A stretch of 64,000 nucleotides of DNA from Bacteroidales bacterium (GCA_017627955.1 JAGAFU010000041.1:62001-126000); one strand, 5' to 3'. Numbered from the stretch's first letter, positions 17,678 through 25,305 are shown. The notes: generated from the letters alone by a model not told the origin. A program made the numbers and translations.

Positions 17678-18025
17678 ATGAAGCCGGACAATGATTGGAA
17701 ACAACGGCTCGGGGTTGTCTATTCGACCAATCCGGAGTTCGAATATGAGTCTTCCGCATCTGTGGAAGAGGAAACCCTGCCCCCGGGGAAGCAACGTCTT
17801 ATCGTTTCCATCGACCGCAGGAACAGGGGCGGGAAGCAGGTGACCCTGGTCTCCGGATTCAAGGGAACAGGGGAGGATCTTGCCGCGCTGGGCAGGACCC
17901 TGAAGGTCAAATGCGGTGTGGGCGGAAGCGCCAAGGATGGTGAGATCACAATCCAGGGAGATTTCCGGGACAAGGTGACAAAGATTCTTTCGGAACTGGG
18001 CTACAACGCTAAAAGAGGCAATTGA
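17678..18025 (+). CDS. SUI1/eIF1-family translation initiation factor homologue
   Basis: A 115-residue protein whose C-terminal 80 residues form a SUI1 fold: QRLIVSIDRRNRGGKQVTLV, then LKVKCGVGGSAKDGEITIQG and the final helix. Bacterial SUI1 (YciH type) proteins can affect start-codon selection, but the function in Bacteroidota is not settled. The ATG at 17678 follows the promoter at 17651 by 20 bases; a longer in-frame extension upstream would run into the divergent gene and is rejected. The DUF4271 gene begins four bases after its stop. Confidence 0.88.
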   Translation: MKPDNDWKQRLGVVYSTNPEFEYESSASVEEETLPPGKQRLIVSIDRRNRGGKQVTLVSGFKGTGEDLAALGRTLKVKCGVGGSAKDGEITIQGDFRDKVTKILSELGYNAKRGN

Positions 18026-18029
18026 GAAG

Positions 18030-18674
18030 ATGGTTTCCGACTTTTTGGACAATCCTTTGTTTTGCGCCCTCGCGGTGTTCTTTACTCTTCTGGTCCTGCT
18101 GAACCTCAAGAGTTTGCTTAAGATCGCCCCGTCGCTTCTTGACTGCGTCGCGAGGTGGAAAGGAAACCTTGACCTTGAAGACAGCATACAGCTCAGCAGG
18201 AGCCGCAACTGGATCGCCGCTATCCTTTTTGTCCCGCTCTGCCTGGTGGCATATTCCCATCAGCTTTATACCCCGGACTTCCTTGAGGAGCTCTCTCCAA
18301 TGACGCGGCTTCTCGCGGTCATTGGAGTTTTCCTCGTCTACCTTCTTTTGCGGACCTTCCTGAACTGGCAGCTGGAGATGCATAATTTCAAGACTCCCGC
18401 ATTCACCGCCGCCAACAGGTCATTCTACAATTATTGTATCCTGCTGTTTTTTATCCTGCTGATAACGGGCGGGATAGCCTCCCTGCTGACCGCCGACCGG
18501 GAAGTCGTCAAGGCTATTCTTTTGTGGGAAACCGCATTGACCTACATTGTCTATATTTACAGGCGGGGACAGATTTTCGCATACGTTTGCAATCCTTTTT
18601 CGACATTTTTGTATCTTTGCAGCCTTGAATTGCTCCCGACCGCCGCGTTGGTCCTTTCCGCCAAGTTGTTCTGA
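18030..18674 (+). CDS. DUF4271 family membrane protein
   Basis: A 214-residue protein with six or seven hydrophobic segments, belonging to a Bacteroidota family of unknown function. It sits directly before hemD, an arrangement I recall from related genomes. The middle block (RTFLNWQLEMHNFKTPAFTA) is the most polar stretch. Spacing to its neighbours (four and 32 bases) suggests one transcript running from SUI1 to yidD. Confidence 0.75.
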   Translation: MVSDFLDNPLFCALAVFFTLLVLLNLKSLLKIAPSLLDCVARWKGNLDLEDSIQLSRSRNWIAAILFVPLCLVAYSHQLYTPDFLEELSPMTRLLAVIGVFLVYLLLRTFLNWQLEMHNFKTPAFTAANRSFYNYCILLFFILLITGGIASLLTADREVVKAILLWETALTYIVYIYRRGQIFAYVCNPFSTFLYLCSLELLPTAALVLSAKLF

Positions 18675-18706
18675 CGGCTCCGGGGGGATTGAAAAAAGCA
18701 AAAGGA

Positions 18707-19450
18707 ATGGCAATCAAAAAGATATTGATCTCCCAGCGGGCTCCTATCAAGGATGCCCCTTACGCCGCGTTGAAGGAGACATATGGAGTTGACATCACCT
18801 TCCGTCAGTTCTTCCTTGTCGAGCCTTTGACATCCAGGGAATTCCGCGCTCAAAGAATAAACATCCTGGACTATACCGCGATAGTTTTCTCATCCCGTCA
18901 CGCCATAGACGCTTTTTACGGCTTGTGCGATGAGCTCCGTGTCAAAGTCCCGGAGACAATGAAATATTTCTGCACCACCGAGGCTGTGGCGATGTATCTC
19001 CAGAAACACATCGTCTACCGCAAGCGCAAGATTTTCTTCGGGAATGGCACTCCCGAATCCATCGTGAGCCAGATAGGAACGAAGCACAAGGGGGAGAATT
19101 TCCTCATCACCCAGTCCGACTCCAATGGAAGCTCAGCCCTTGCCCGTTTGCTCGAGGCTGAAGGAATCGCCTACAAGACAGCGGTTTTCATCAAGAACGT
19201 GCCGCAGGATCTCAAGGACCTCGATTTGAAGGAATACGATATGGTCGTATTCTACAATCCTTCAGACGTGCAGTCCCTGTTCGAGAATTTCCCTGATTTC
19301 AAGCAGGGAGACATCAAATTCGTCTCTTTCGGCAAGTCCATCGTCAAGGCCATGGAAGAGGCCGGCCTCTCCATCGAGGTCAAGGCTCCCACTCCCGAAG
19401 CGCCTTCCGTGGCGAGGGCCATCGAGCTTTATCTTCAGGGACAGAAATAA
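18707..19450 (+). CDS. hemD: Uroporphyrinogen-III synthase family protein
   Basis: A 247-residue HemD-fold protein with two similar lobes: KKILISQRAP, then YTAIVFSSRHAIDAF, FCTTEAVAMYLQKH, FLITQSDSNGSS, and YDMVVFYNPSDVQSLFENFP, ending FGKSIVKAMEEAGL. HemD closes the linear hydroxymethylbilane into uroporphyrinogen III in tetrapyrrole synthesis. No other haem genes are nearby, and a few Bacteroidota homologues are annotated only by fold, so activity is likely but not proven. The ATG at 18707 is preferred over a TTG 18 bases upstream because AAAGG precedes it. Confidence 0.8.
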   Translation: MAIKKILISQRAPIKDAPYAALKETYGVDITFRQFFLVEPLTSREFRAQRINILDYTAIVFSSRHAIDAFYGLCDELRVKVPETMKYFCTTEAVAMYLQKHIVYRKRKIFFGNGTPESIVSQIGTKHKGENFLITQSDSNGSSALARLLEAEGIAYKTAVFIKNVPQDLKDLDLKEYDMVVFYNPSDVQSLFENFPDFKQGDIKFVSFGKSIVKAMEEAGLSIEVKAPTPEAPSVARAIELYLQGQK

Positions 19451-19456
19451 TCCGTC

Positions 19457-19816
19457 ATGGACACATTACCGAAATCCGAGCGCCTCTGTGGCAGGTCCGC
19501 GGTTTCGGCTCTGATGTCAAAGGGCCGCTGGGGTCACTCGCGTGCCCTTAAGTTCTGTTATCTACGGAACGATCCCGCCGAAGGTGGCAACCGGATCATG
19601 GTGTCGGTACCCAAACGCTTTTTCAAGAGGGCGGTCAAAAGGAATCTTTTAAAGAGAAGGATGAGAGAAGCCTACAGGACCCAAAAGGCCCTGCTCCCTC
19701 CATGCGGGACGGATATTCTTTTCCTTTATAACTCGAAAGAAATCAAGGATTTCCAGACGATAAAAGAAGAAATCGCTTTTATTCTCAGCACTTTGGCGAA
19801 TGAAAGACAGTTATAG
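19457..19816 (+). CDS. rnpA: Ribonuclease P protein component
   Basis: A 119-residue basic protein that supports RNase P RNA in 5' maturation of tRNA. The conserved basic helix KRAVKRNLLKRRMREAYR is intact and the N-terminus (LPKSERLCGRSAVSALMSKG) fits the family. It overlaps yidD by 17 bases, the usual rnpA-yidD order. No rpmH gene lies upstream, unlike the classical origin-proximal arrangement. Confidence 0.95.
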   Translation: MDTLPKSERLCGRSAVSALMSKGRWGHSRALKFCYLRNDPAEGGNRIMVSVPKRFFKRAVKRNLLKRRMREAYRTQKALLPPCGTDILFLYNSKEIKDFQTIKEEIAFILSTLANERQL

Positions 19817-20060
19817 CATACCGCATTGGCGGAAGGTCGTCAGGGATGTCCTGTCCGCCCCGTTCCTCGCTCTTATTTGGTTCTATCGCAAGTGCGTGGG
19901 ACCTTATATTCCCAAGACTTGCCGCTTCGAGCCATCTTGTTCGACTTACGCGATAGAGGCGTTTCGCAAGTGGGGCCCATTCAAAGGCCTGTTCCTGACG
20001 GTGTGGCGCATCATCCGCTGCAACCCTTGGGGAGGCAGCGGCTATGACCCTGTGCCGTGA
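19800..20060 (+). CDS. yidD: Membrane protein insertion efficiency factor YidD
   Basis: An 86-residue protein with the family signature: CRFEPSCSTYAIEAFRKWGP, then WRIIRCNPWGGSGYDPVP. The cysteines are conserved. It is thought to help YidC-dependent membrane insertion at the inner face of the cytoplasmic membrane. Translation probably couples to rnpA through the 17-base overlap. Confidence 0.95.
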   Translation: MKDSYSIPHWRKVVRDVLSAPFLALIWFYRKCVGPYIPKTCRFEPSCSTYAIEAFRKWGPFKGLFLTVWRIIRCNPWGGSGYDPVP

Positions 20061-20063
20061 GGA

Positions 20064-21056
20064 TTATCTTCTGAGACGGACGAATATAGACAAGGGAAGA
20101 ATCTTCCCGAACTTGTCTTTGAGGGCCAGCTCGCCGGAGTCCAAGGGAGTGTCCGGTTTTAGATTAAGTGCCTGCCTGACAACGGTTTCCCCGAGGACCG
20201 CGGAAAATCCATTGGAATAAAGGTTCAGAACCATGAAACTGTTCTGGGGGGCGAGGATCTGCCCGACGGAACGCATCATATCGAAAAGACACTCGTCGAG
20301 TTTCCACTTCTCCCCATCCGGGCCATGACCGTATGCGGGAGGGTCCAGGATTATACCATTGTAGACATTGCCCCTTCGAGCTTCCCTTTTCGCGAATTTC
20401 ATGGCGTCCTCGACGACCCAGCGGATGCCGTCCAGACCGCTTCGGTCCTGGTTCTCATGGGCCCAGGTCACGACTTGGCGCACGGAGTCGAGATGAGTGA
20501 CATCGGCTCCTGCCGCCTGAGCCGCGAGCGAGGCCGCTCCGGTGTAGGCGAAAAGGTTCAGAACCCGGGGTTTCTGCTCCATGGAAGCGGCGATCTGCGA
20601 GGTGTTTCTGAAAATATATTCCCAATTAGCCGCCTGCTCCGGGAACACCCCCACATGCTTGAACGACGTCAGCCCCAGCCGCAGGTTAAAGCTCGCATCA
20701 CCGGTGGCCGGGAAGTCATCTGGCGAGCATTTACCCGGATAGGGCGCGGAGCGCAGCGAGCCAGAGGACTTCCCGCCACCGCCTAGAAAGTAGCGGATCC
20801 ACCACTGGTCGGGCATCGCCTTCAGACGGTCCCAAGTGCCGCTGTCCTCCTTGCCGGCCTTCCCGAAACCAGCCCCAGGAGTGAACCTCGTGTGAGTCAA
20901 CCGGTCCCACTCCTGATCAGTCATATTCTTGTCCCACAATGCCTTCGGCTCCGGCCGCGCGAGGACATAGCCGCCGAATCTCTCGAGTTTCATACCCCTT
21001 CCGGAGTCAAGAAGCTCGTAGTCTTTCCAATGTTCTGAAGGAAACTCTGTCGCCAT
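20064..21056 (-). CDS. Class I SAM-dependent methyltransferase, RlmI/RlmK-like
   Basis: A 330-residue methyltransferase. The SAM-binding motif I is VLNLFAYTGAASLAAQAAGA, followed by VTHLDSVRQVVTWAHENQ. The catalytic-type motif is GIILDPPAYGHGPDGEKW. This combination is typical of 23S rRNA (cytosine-C5) methyltransferases of the RlmI type, though no PUA domain is evident at the N-terminus. The start at 21056 (MATEFPSEHWKDYELLDSG) is preferred to one 51 bases upstream, which would cover the promoter. It diverges from pgk. Confidence 0.85.
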   Translation of the reverse strand: MATEFPSEHWKDYELLDSGRGMKLERFGGYVLARPEPKALWDKNMTDQEWDRLTHTRFTPGAGFGKAGKEDSGTWDRLKAMPDQWWIRYFLGGGGKSSGSLRSAPYPGKCSPDDFPATGDASFNLRLGLTSFKHVGVFPEQAANWEYIFRNTSQIAASMEQKPRVLNLFAYTGAASLAAQAAGADVTHLDSVRQVVTWAHENQDRSGLDGIRWVVEDAMKFAKREARRGNVYNGIILDPPAYGHGPDGEKWKLDECLFDMMRSVGQILAPQNSFMVLNLYSNGFSAVLGETVVRQALNLKPDTPLDSGELALKDKFGKILPLSIFVRLRR

Positions 21057-21063
21057 GATGCTG

Positions 21064-21088
21064 CAAAGATAAAAAAATAGTATCTTTG
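21064..21088. promoter_or_regulatory. Palindromic divergent promoter pair between the methyltransferase gene and pgk
   Basis: CAAAGATA (21064-21071) and TATCTTTG (21081-21088) are exact inverted copies, so each strand carries a TAnnTTTG -7 element pointing outward with nine bases between them. With one flanking base each side the arms are nine bases. The two promoters should occlude each other. Confidence 0.7.
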
Positions 21089-21122
21089 CCCCGGAAAAAA
21101 ATGACAATAAATATCAAACACT

Positions 21123-22376
21123 ATGCAGCAGCACATTGACTCTTACGATTTCAAAGGCAAGAAGGCCATTGTCAGGGTGGATTTCAACGTTCCGCTTGAC
21201 GAGAACTTCAAGATCACAGACGACACCCGTATCCGCGCCGCCCTTCCCACATTGAAGAAGGTCCTTGCCGAGGGTGGTTCCCTCATCCTCATGTCCCACC
21301 TCGGACGCCCGAAGGGAGTTGACCCCAAATTCTCCCTGAAGCATATTGTCGGCCATGTTTCCGAGAAACTTGGAGTTCCGGTTCAGTTTGCCGAGGATTG
21401 CCAGAAAGCTGACGCCCAGGCCGCCGCTCTCAAGCCCGGTGAGGTGTTGATGCTCGAGAACCTGCGCTTCTACGCTGAAGAGGAAGGAAAACCCAGAGGA
21501 CTCGCCGAGGACGCTACTGACGAGGAGAAGGCTGCCGCCAAGAAGGCCGTCAAAGAGAGCCAGAAGGCATTTGTCGCAAAACTTGCCTCTTATGCGGACT
21601 GCTACATCAACGACGCTTTCGGAACAGCCCACAGGGCCCACGCCTCAACCGCTCTGATCGCTTCCTATTTCCCGAACGACAAGATGTTCGGCTACCTGAT
21701 GGAGAAAGAGGTCAAGGCTATTGACAACGTCCTGAAGAACGCCCAGCGTCCTTTCACCGCCATCATCGGAGGCTCCAAGGTCTCTTCCAAGCTGGCTGTC
21801 CTTGAGAACCTTCTCGGTAAGGTTGACAACCTGATTATCTGTGGTGGAATGGGATATACCTTCATCAAGGCCGAGGGTGGAAGCATCGGCAACTCCCTCC
21901 ACGAGGATGATCTCATCCCTCAGGCCAAGGAGATCATGGCCAAGGCCCAGGAGCTCGGAGTCAATGTCTCCCTCTCCGTCCAGACCCGCATCACCCAGGA
22001 GTTCAGCAATGACGCTCCTTTCCAGGAGGTCCCTTCGCACAAGATTCCTGACGGTTGGGAGGGTATGGACTGCGGTACCGCCTCGATAGAGAATTGGGCA
22101 AGGATAATCCTCGCTTCCAAGACCATCCTTTGGAACGGTCCTGCCGGCGTGTTCGAGATGCCTTCCTTCGCTGTGGGTACCGAGAAGATCGCCGAGCTCG
22201 TCGCCGAGGCGACCGCTCATGGAGCATATTCCCTCGTCGGTGGTGGCGATTCTGTCGCCGCTGTGACCAAGATGGGCTTCGCCGACAAGGTCAGCTATGT
22301 CAGCACCGGCGGTGGCGCCATGTTGGAAGCTATTGAAGGTAAGACTCTTCCCGGAATAGCCGCTATCCAGGAGTAA
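21123..22376 (+). CDS. pgk: Phosphoglycerate kinase
   Basis: A 417-residue glycolytic enzyme that moves phosphate between 1,3-bisphosphoglycerate and ADP. Motifs: [64 protein letters not shown], and the nucleotide-site WNGPAGVFE with the glycine-rich [12 protein letters not shown]. Length is slightly above the 390-400 common elsewhere, from short insertions such as [13 protein letters not shown], as is usual in Bacteroidota. A TATCTTTG promoter lies 35 bases upstream. Lgt follows after 13 bases. Confidence 0.98.
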   Translation: MQQHIDSYDFKGKKAIVRVDFNVPLDENFKITDDTRIRAALPTLKKVLAEGGSLILMSHLGRPKGVDPKFSLKHIVGHVSEKLGVPVQFAEDCQKADAQAAALKPGEVLMLENLRFYAEEEGKPRGLAEDATDEEKAAAKKAVKESQKAFVAKLASYADCYINDAFGTAHRAHASTALIASYFPNDKMFGYLMEKEVKAIDNVLKNAQRPFTAIIGGSKVSSKLAVLENLLGKVDNLIICGGMGYTFIKAEGGSIGNSLHEDDLIPQAKEIMAKAQELGVNVSLSVQTRITQEFSNDAPFQEVPSHKIPDGWEGMDCGTASIENWARIILASKTILWNGPAGVFEMPSFAVGTEKIAELVAEATAHGAYSLVGGGDSVAAVTKMGFADKVSYVSTGGGAMLEAIEGKTLPGIAAIQE

Positions 22377-22389
22377 TATTCCGAAAGCC

Positions 22390-23277
22390 ATGGATCCGCT
22401 GGTAGTGCACTGGAACATGAATCCGGAGATATTCCGGATCGGAGGCTTCGCCGTCAGATGGTACGGACTCCTCTTTGTCTCGGGTTTCATCCTGGGCTAC
22501 TGGATGTTCACGAAGTTCTTCGAGCGGGAGAAGGTGGACAAGAACCTGCTTGACCCGCTTCTCTACACCCTGCTGCTGGGAACCCTCGTTGGAGCCCGGC
22601 TCGGTCACTGCCTGTTCTACGGATTCGACTATTATTTCACCTCTTGGAAGGGTTTCCGTGAGATATTCAAAGTCTGGGAAGGCGGACTCGCCAGCCACGG
22701 AGGCACGATCATGCTGATCCTCTGCATGTGGTGGTTCGCCAGGAAATACGGGAAGAAGAACCATTTCGACTTCCTCTGGATCCTGGATCACCTCTGCATC
22801 GCGGTGGCTTTCGCCGGGGCTTTCATAAGGCTTGGAAACCTTTGCAACTCAGAGATCTACGGTGACGTTACGAATCTCCCCTGGGGCTTTATATTCGAGC
22901 GCAGGGGAGAGACGGAGCCGAAGCATCCGACCCAGATCTACGAGGCCCTGAGCTACCTTATCCTTGGGCTTTGTCTGGTTTGGCTCTATGTCAAGAAACT
23001 TGACAAGATGTACCGGGGAACCTTCATTGGACTGTTCTTCATCGGATGCTTCGGGATGCGTTTCCTCATCGAGTTCATCAAGGAGCCGCAGGAGGCCTTC
23101 GAGGAGAACATGGTCATCAACATGGGCCAGACCCTCAGTATCCCGTTCATCATTCTGGGAATATGCCTGCTGGTGTACGCTTTCAAGAAAAAGATTCCCG
23201 CCCGGGCTGTCATTCCTGACAACCGGCCGAAGAAAGCCGAGCCTACCCATTACGCCAAGAGCTTGAACAACAATTAG
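22390..23277 (+). CDS. lgt: Prolipoprotein diacylglyceryl transferase
   Basis: A 295-residue membrane enzyme that moves diacylglyceryl from phosphatidylglycerol to the lipobox cysteine of prolipoproteins. The N-terminus (IFRIGGFAVRWYGLLFVSGF), GARLGHCLFYG, and GLASHGGTI all match. The signature RLGNLCNSEIYG and HPTQIYEALSYL follow. About seven membrane segments are visible. The C-terminal 30 residues are basic and polar. It abuts the HAD gene with no gap. Confidence 0.96.
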   Translation: MDPLVVHWNMNPEIFRIGGFAVRWYGLLFVSGFILGYWMFTKFFEREKVDKNLLDPLLYTLLLGTLVGARLGHCLFYGFDYYFTSWKGFREIFKVWEGGLASHGGTIMLILCMWWFARKYGKKNHFDFLWILDHLCIAVAFAGAFIRLGNLCNSEIYGDVTNLPWGFIFERRGETEPKHPTQIYEALSYLILGLCLVWLYVKKLDKMYRGTFIGLFFIGCFGMRFLIEFIKEPQEAFEENMVINMGQTLSIPFIILGICLLVYAFKKKIPARAVIPDNRPKKAEPTHYAKSLNNN

Positions 23278-24054
23278 ATGATCAAAGCCATATTCTTCGA
23301 CATTGACGGCACCTTGGTGAGTTTCAAGAGCCACAGGATGTCCGATCGTTTGAAGGACTGCTTGAATGAGCTTCGCGCCCGCGGCGTGAAGCTTTTCATT
23401 TCAAGCGGCCGTCACGTGCTGGTCATGAATAACCTGGAAGACTATCCTTTCGACGGTTACATCGCGATGAACGGGGCATTGACTATCCTTGACGGGAAGA
23501 CTATCGACAGCCGTCCGCTTCCGAAAGAGATCTCGTTCCAGGTCGCCAGGATCGCGACGGAGGTCGGTGTCCCATGCTGGTCTTTCGCCGACTCGATCGT
23601 CGGGATCAACTTCGAGAACGGGAAATCAGAAGAGGTTTCCCGGCAGCTGAATTTCTTCCCGGAGAACTATCTGGATCTTGATGAAGTCGCTCATAGTCAC
23701 GAGGTTTACCAGTACACGATCTACATGTCGCTCGAGGAGGAGGCCCGGTATCTGCATCCTGTTCTTTCCGGGGTTGATTACCAGCGTTGGCATCCGTACT
23801 TCACCGACATAGTCCCTGGGGGATTGTCCAAGTCCTATGGGGCGTCTCTTATCCTGGACCGTCTCGGCCTGACTCCAGCGGAGTGCATGGCTTTCGGGGA
23901 CGGCGGGAATGATATTCCTATCATCGAATATGCCGGGATAGGTGTCGCGATGGGAAACGCCACGCCTGACGTCAAGGCCGCCGCCGACTTCGTCACCGGT
24001 TCCGTCGACGAAGACGGAGTCATCTCCGCCCTCCGCCACTTCGGCGTTATCTGA
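23278..24054 (+). CDS. Cof-type HAD-superfamily phosphatase
   Basis: A 258-residue hydrolase with the four HAD motifs: IFFDIDGTLVSF (nucleophile D8), LFISSGRH, a lysine in LSKSYG, and MAFGDGGNDIPIIEYAGIGV with the metal-binding aspartates. The C2B cap lies between motifs I and III. Such enzymes dephosphorylate sugar phosphates or flavin precursors; the substrate cannot be told. The start codon follows the lgt stop directly. The 3' end is embedded in a 20-base tandem repeat (24046-24098). Confidence 0.9.
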   Translation: MIKAIFFDIDGTLVSFKSHRMSDRLKDCLNELRARGVKLFISSGRHVLVMNNLEDYPFDGYIAMNGALTILDGKTIDSRPLPKEISFQVARIATEVGVPCWSFADSIVGINFENGKSEEVSRQLNFFPENYLDLDEVAHSHEVYQYTIYMSLEEEARYLHPVLSGVDYQRWHPYFTDIVPGGLSKSYGASLILDRLGLTPAECMAFGDGGNDIPIIEYAGIGVAMGNATPDVKAAADFVTGSVDEDGVISALRHFGVI

Positions 24055-24098
24055 TCCGCTTCAATGTTATCTGATCGGCTTCAATGTTATCTGATCGG
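24046..24098 (+). repeat. 20-bp tandem repeat across the HAD gene stop codon
   Basis: About 2.6 copies of GTTATCTGATCGGCTTCAAT. The first copy includes the last two codons and the stop of the HAD gene and has one C for G change; the others are non-coding. The remaining sequence to 24296 has no gene; it holds an inverted dispersed repeat and a short CGTCCC/GGGACG hairpin near 24210. Confidence 0.85.
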
Positions 24099-24104
24099 CA
24101 AACC

Positions 24105-24132
24105 CTGTCATTCTGAGCTTCAGCGAAGAATC
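24105..24132 (-). repeat. Dispersed repeat, copy 3 (inverted)
   Basis: On the minus strand it reads GATTCTTCGCTGAAGCTCAG followed by AATGACAG, the same element as at 199, 398 and 26904. It lies in the gene-free gap after the HAD gene. Confidence 0.8.
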
Positions 24133-24296
24133 TACTGTCCCTATCGTCCCTAAAACCCGGACGCAAAGAACAAATACAACCGATACTGATCCCTACGTCC
24201 CTCCGGCCGGGACGAGGGGAGCACGTTTTTCTTACGGAGGTAATAGCCAGTCAGCCCAGACCTGAGCATAGCAAACTACGCCTTTTAAAAGTGATA

Positions 24297-24845
24297 TTAT
24301 TTCTGGCCTTCAATTACTTTAAACATTGTCATCAACATATCTTGTCGTTTTTCTGCCACACTCATATCCGTAGTTCCGCCTAAGTATCTAATTCTAACGT
24401 CAGTTATTTTGTGAGACGACAGTATTTCGACATCAGAATCAGATAGCATCAAAGTAGTGTTAAAGAAATGCGTATCCCCGCCCAGAGGATCTCTTTCAGC
24501 ACCTATCCCGGTATATGATGAATTCAAAACTACGGACTCTCCATTGTCTAGTAAAAATGTTATACCGCTTCCATCTACATATTTTTCTACTTCGGCAAGA
24601 CCTATGTTCACAGGTATGCTATAAAGATTATTCACTTTCCGTAAGCAAAGATATAATGTGTTGTGTTTCGTGCCCAAATCCGTGTTGTGGAAACATAGTT
24701 GACAGGTTTTTGTTTCGATTATACGATTACCATTGAATTTATCAGTCTCATTTTTTGCAATTTGGATATTGGCTTTAGTAAAAGAAGCACAGCCACATAT
24801 GCTAAGGAGCAGTGGCAGGATGATAAGTAAAAGTTTTGTCTTCAT
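24297..24845 (-). CDS. Orphan lipoprotein of unknown function
   Basis: The 182-residue protein has a lipoprotein signal (PLLLSICGC, lipidated C19). The rest looks like a beta-rich soluble domain: TKHNTLYLCLRKVNNLYSIP, then ITFLLDNGESVVLNSSY and ILSSHKITDVRIRYLGG. I do not recognise a family. The coding sequence is richer in A and T than its neighbours, which hints at acquisition. It is a single gene on its strand. Its start codon is 23 bases downstream of the U-tract of a terminator-like hairpin at the end of a structured RNA (24868-25012), so it may be controlled by attenuation. Confidence 0.7.
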   Translation of the reverse strand: MKTKLLLIILPLLLSICGCASFTKANIQIAKNETDKFNGNRIIETKTCQLCFHNTDLGTKHNTLYLCLRKVNNLYSIPVNIGLAEVEKYVDGSGITFLLDNGESVVLNSSYTGIGAERDPLGGDTHFFNTTLMLSDSDVEILSSHKITDVRIRYLGGTTDMSVAEKRQDMLMTMFKVIEGQK

Positions 24846-24867
24846 AATGATACTTATTTAAAACAAC

Positions 24868-24894
24868 AAAAAAAGCGTGCACTGCCTTGCACGC
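24868..24894 (-). terminator. Perfect intrinsic terminator upstream of the orphan lipoprotein gene
   Basis: On the minus strand the stem GCGTGCA / TGCACGC (24894-24888 and 24881-24875) has a six-base loop and is followed by seven T residues (24874-24868). No coding gene ends here, so it terminates either a small RNA or the leader of the lipoprotein gene. Confidence 0.85.
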
Positions 24895-25012
24895 CATCAG
24901 GGCTGCGACACCCCACCGTTAATGCTAAGCAGTACACGCTGTGTACGCCTGCACCTTATAACGGTATATGCCTTAAAAATCAAGTGTCGCAGTTCGATGG
25001 CTAAGGCACTAT
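24868..25012 (-). ncRNA. Candidate structured small RNA or attenuator leader
   Basis: A transcript of about 140 bases is bounded by a consensus promoter (25019-25049) and a terminator (24868-24894). In between are three nested perfect stems. Stem A is CTGCGACAC / GTGTCGCAG (24984-24992 with 24903-24911). Stem B is ACCGTTA / TAACGGT (24959-24965 with 24915-24921). Stem C is GTACAC / GTGTAC (24941-24946 with 24932-24937), extended by three pairs after a bulge. The segment GCGTGTACTGC of stem C (24929-24939) can also pair, with one G-U, with GCAGTGCACGC of the terminator, giving an alternative antiterminator. No protein is encoded. I cannot assign an RNA family. The exact 5' end is inferred from the promoter. 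Confidence 0.65.
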
Positions 25013-25018
25013 GTCTAG

Positions 25019-25049
25019 CAAAAGTAAGCAAAAACAATATAACTTCAAA
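25019..25049 (-). promoter_or_regulatory. Full-consensus promoter for the structured RNA
   Basis: On the minus strand TTTG (complement of CAAA, 25046-25049), a 19-base spacer, then TACTTTTG (25026 to 25019). Both elements and the spacing match the Bacteroidota consensus exactly. Confidence 0.75.
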
Positions 25050-25123
25050 GAGAAAAAGGAGCTGATGAATCAGCTAGACATATCTTTTGAGACAGATTGT
25101 CTCGTCATGTTAATCTTAATTCT

Positions 25124-25156
25124 GGCAAGGTCGAATTATAAGGCGGGGACCTTGCC
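25124..25156. repeat. Dyad 1 upstream of the efflux operon
   Basis: Arms GGCAAGGTC (25124-25132) and GACCTTGCC (25148-25156) separated by 15 bases. The arms are identical to those of dyad 2, while the 15-base centres differ. It may be an operator or an RNA hairpin in a long tolC leader. Confidence 0.7.
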
Positions 25157-25198
25157 TGGGTAATGTGGGTTAAGGGTGCCTGGGAGCAAGGATCAGCT

Positions 25199-25231
25199 GG
25201 CAAGGTCTGGGCTATAATTTTCGACCTTGCC
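25199..25231. repeat. Dyad 2 upstream of the efflux operon
   Basis: Arms GGCAAGGTC (25199-25207) and GACCTTGCC (25223-25231), again with a 15-base centre. Its centre is 75 bases from that of dyad 1. Flanks also match (CTGG before, CCYGGG at the end). Confidence 0.7.
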
Positions 25232-25271
25232 CGGGAGGGGGTGCTTGACTGGGGAGCACTAAAACGATAAA

Positions 25272-25305
25272 CCGGAAAATATTGAAGATTTTCAATGTTT
25301 TCCGG
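25272..25305 (+). terminator. Terminator- or attenuator-like hairpin before tolC
   Basis: CCGGAAAATATTGAAG pairs with TTTCAATGTTTTCCGG, giving about 14 pairs with one mismatch. It is followed by GATTTTTAG on the plus strand and bordered by A-rich sequence on the other side, so it could work in either direction. It lies 66 bases upstream of the tolC start. Confidence 0.55.

Noticed and set aside
24055..24296. A small gene in the gap after the HAD phosphatase.
   Set aside because: No frame with a plausible start, ribosome site and coding composition is visible; the gap holds repeats only.
24868..24960. Integron attC-like recombination site, because of imperfect inverted arms (AGCGTGCACTGC and GCAGTACACGCT).
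   Set aside because: No GTTRRRY/RYYYAAC core is present and no integrase gene is seen; promoter and terminator favour an RNA.
25011..25163. A 50-codon plus-strand frame starting MSSKSKQKQYNF, with a look of a transposase N-terminus.
   Set aside because: It has no family match I can support, its start overlaps the opposing RNA promoter and its end runs through dyad 1. Chance is the simpler explanation.
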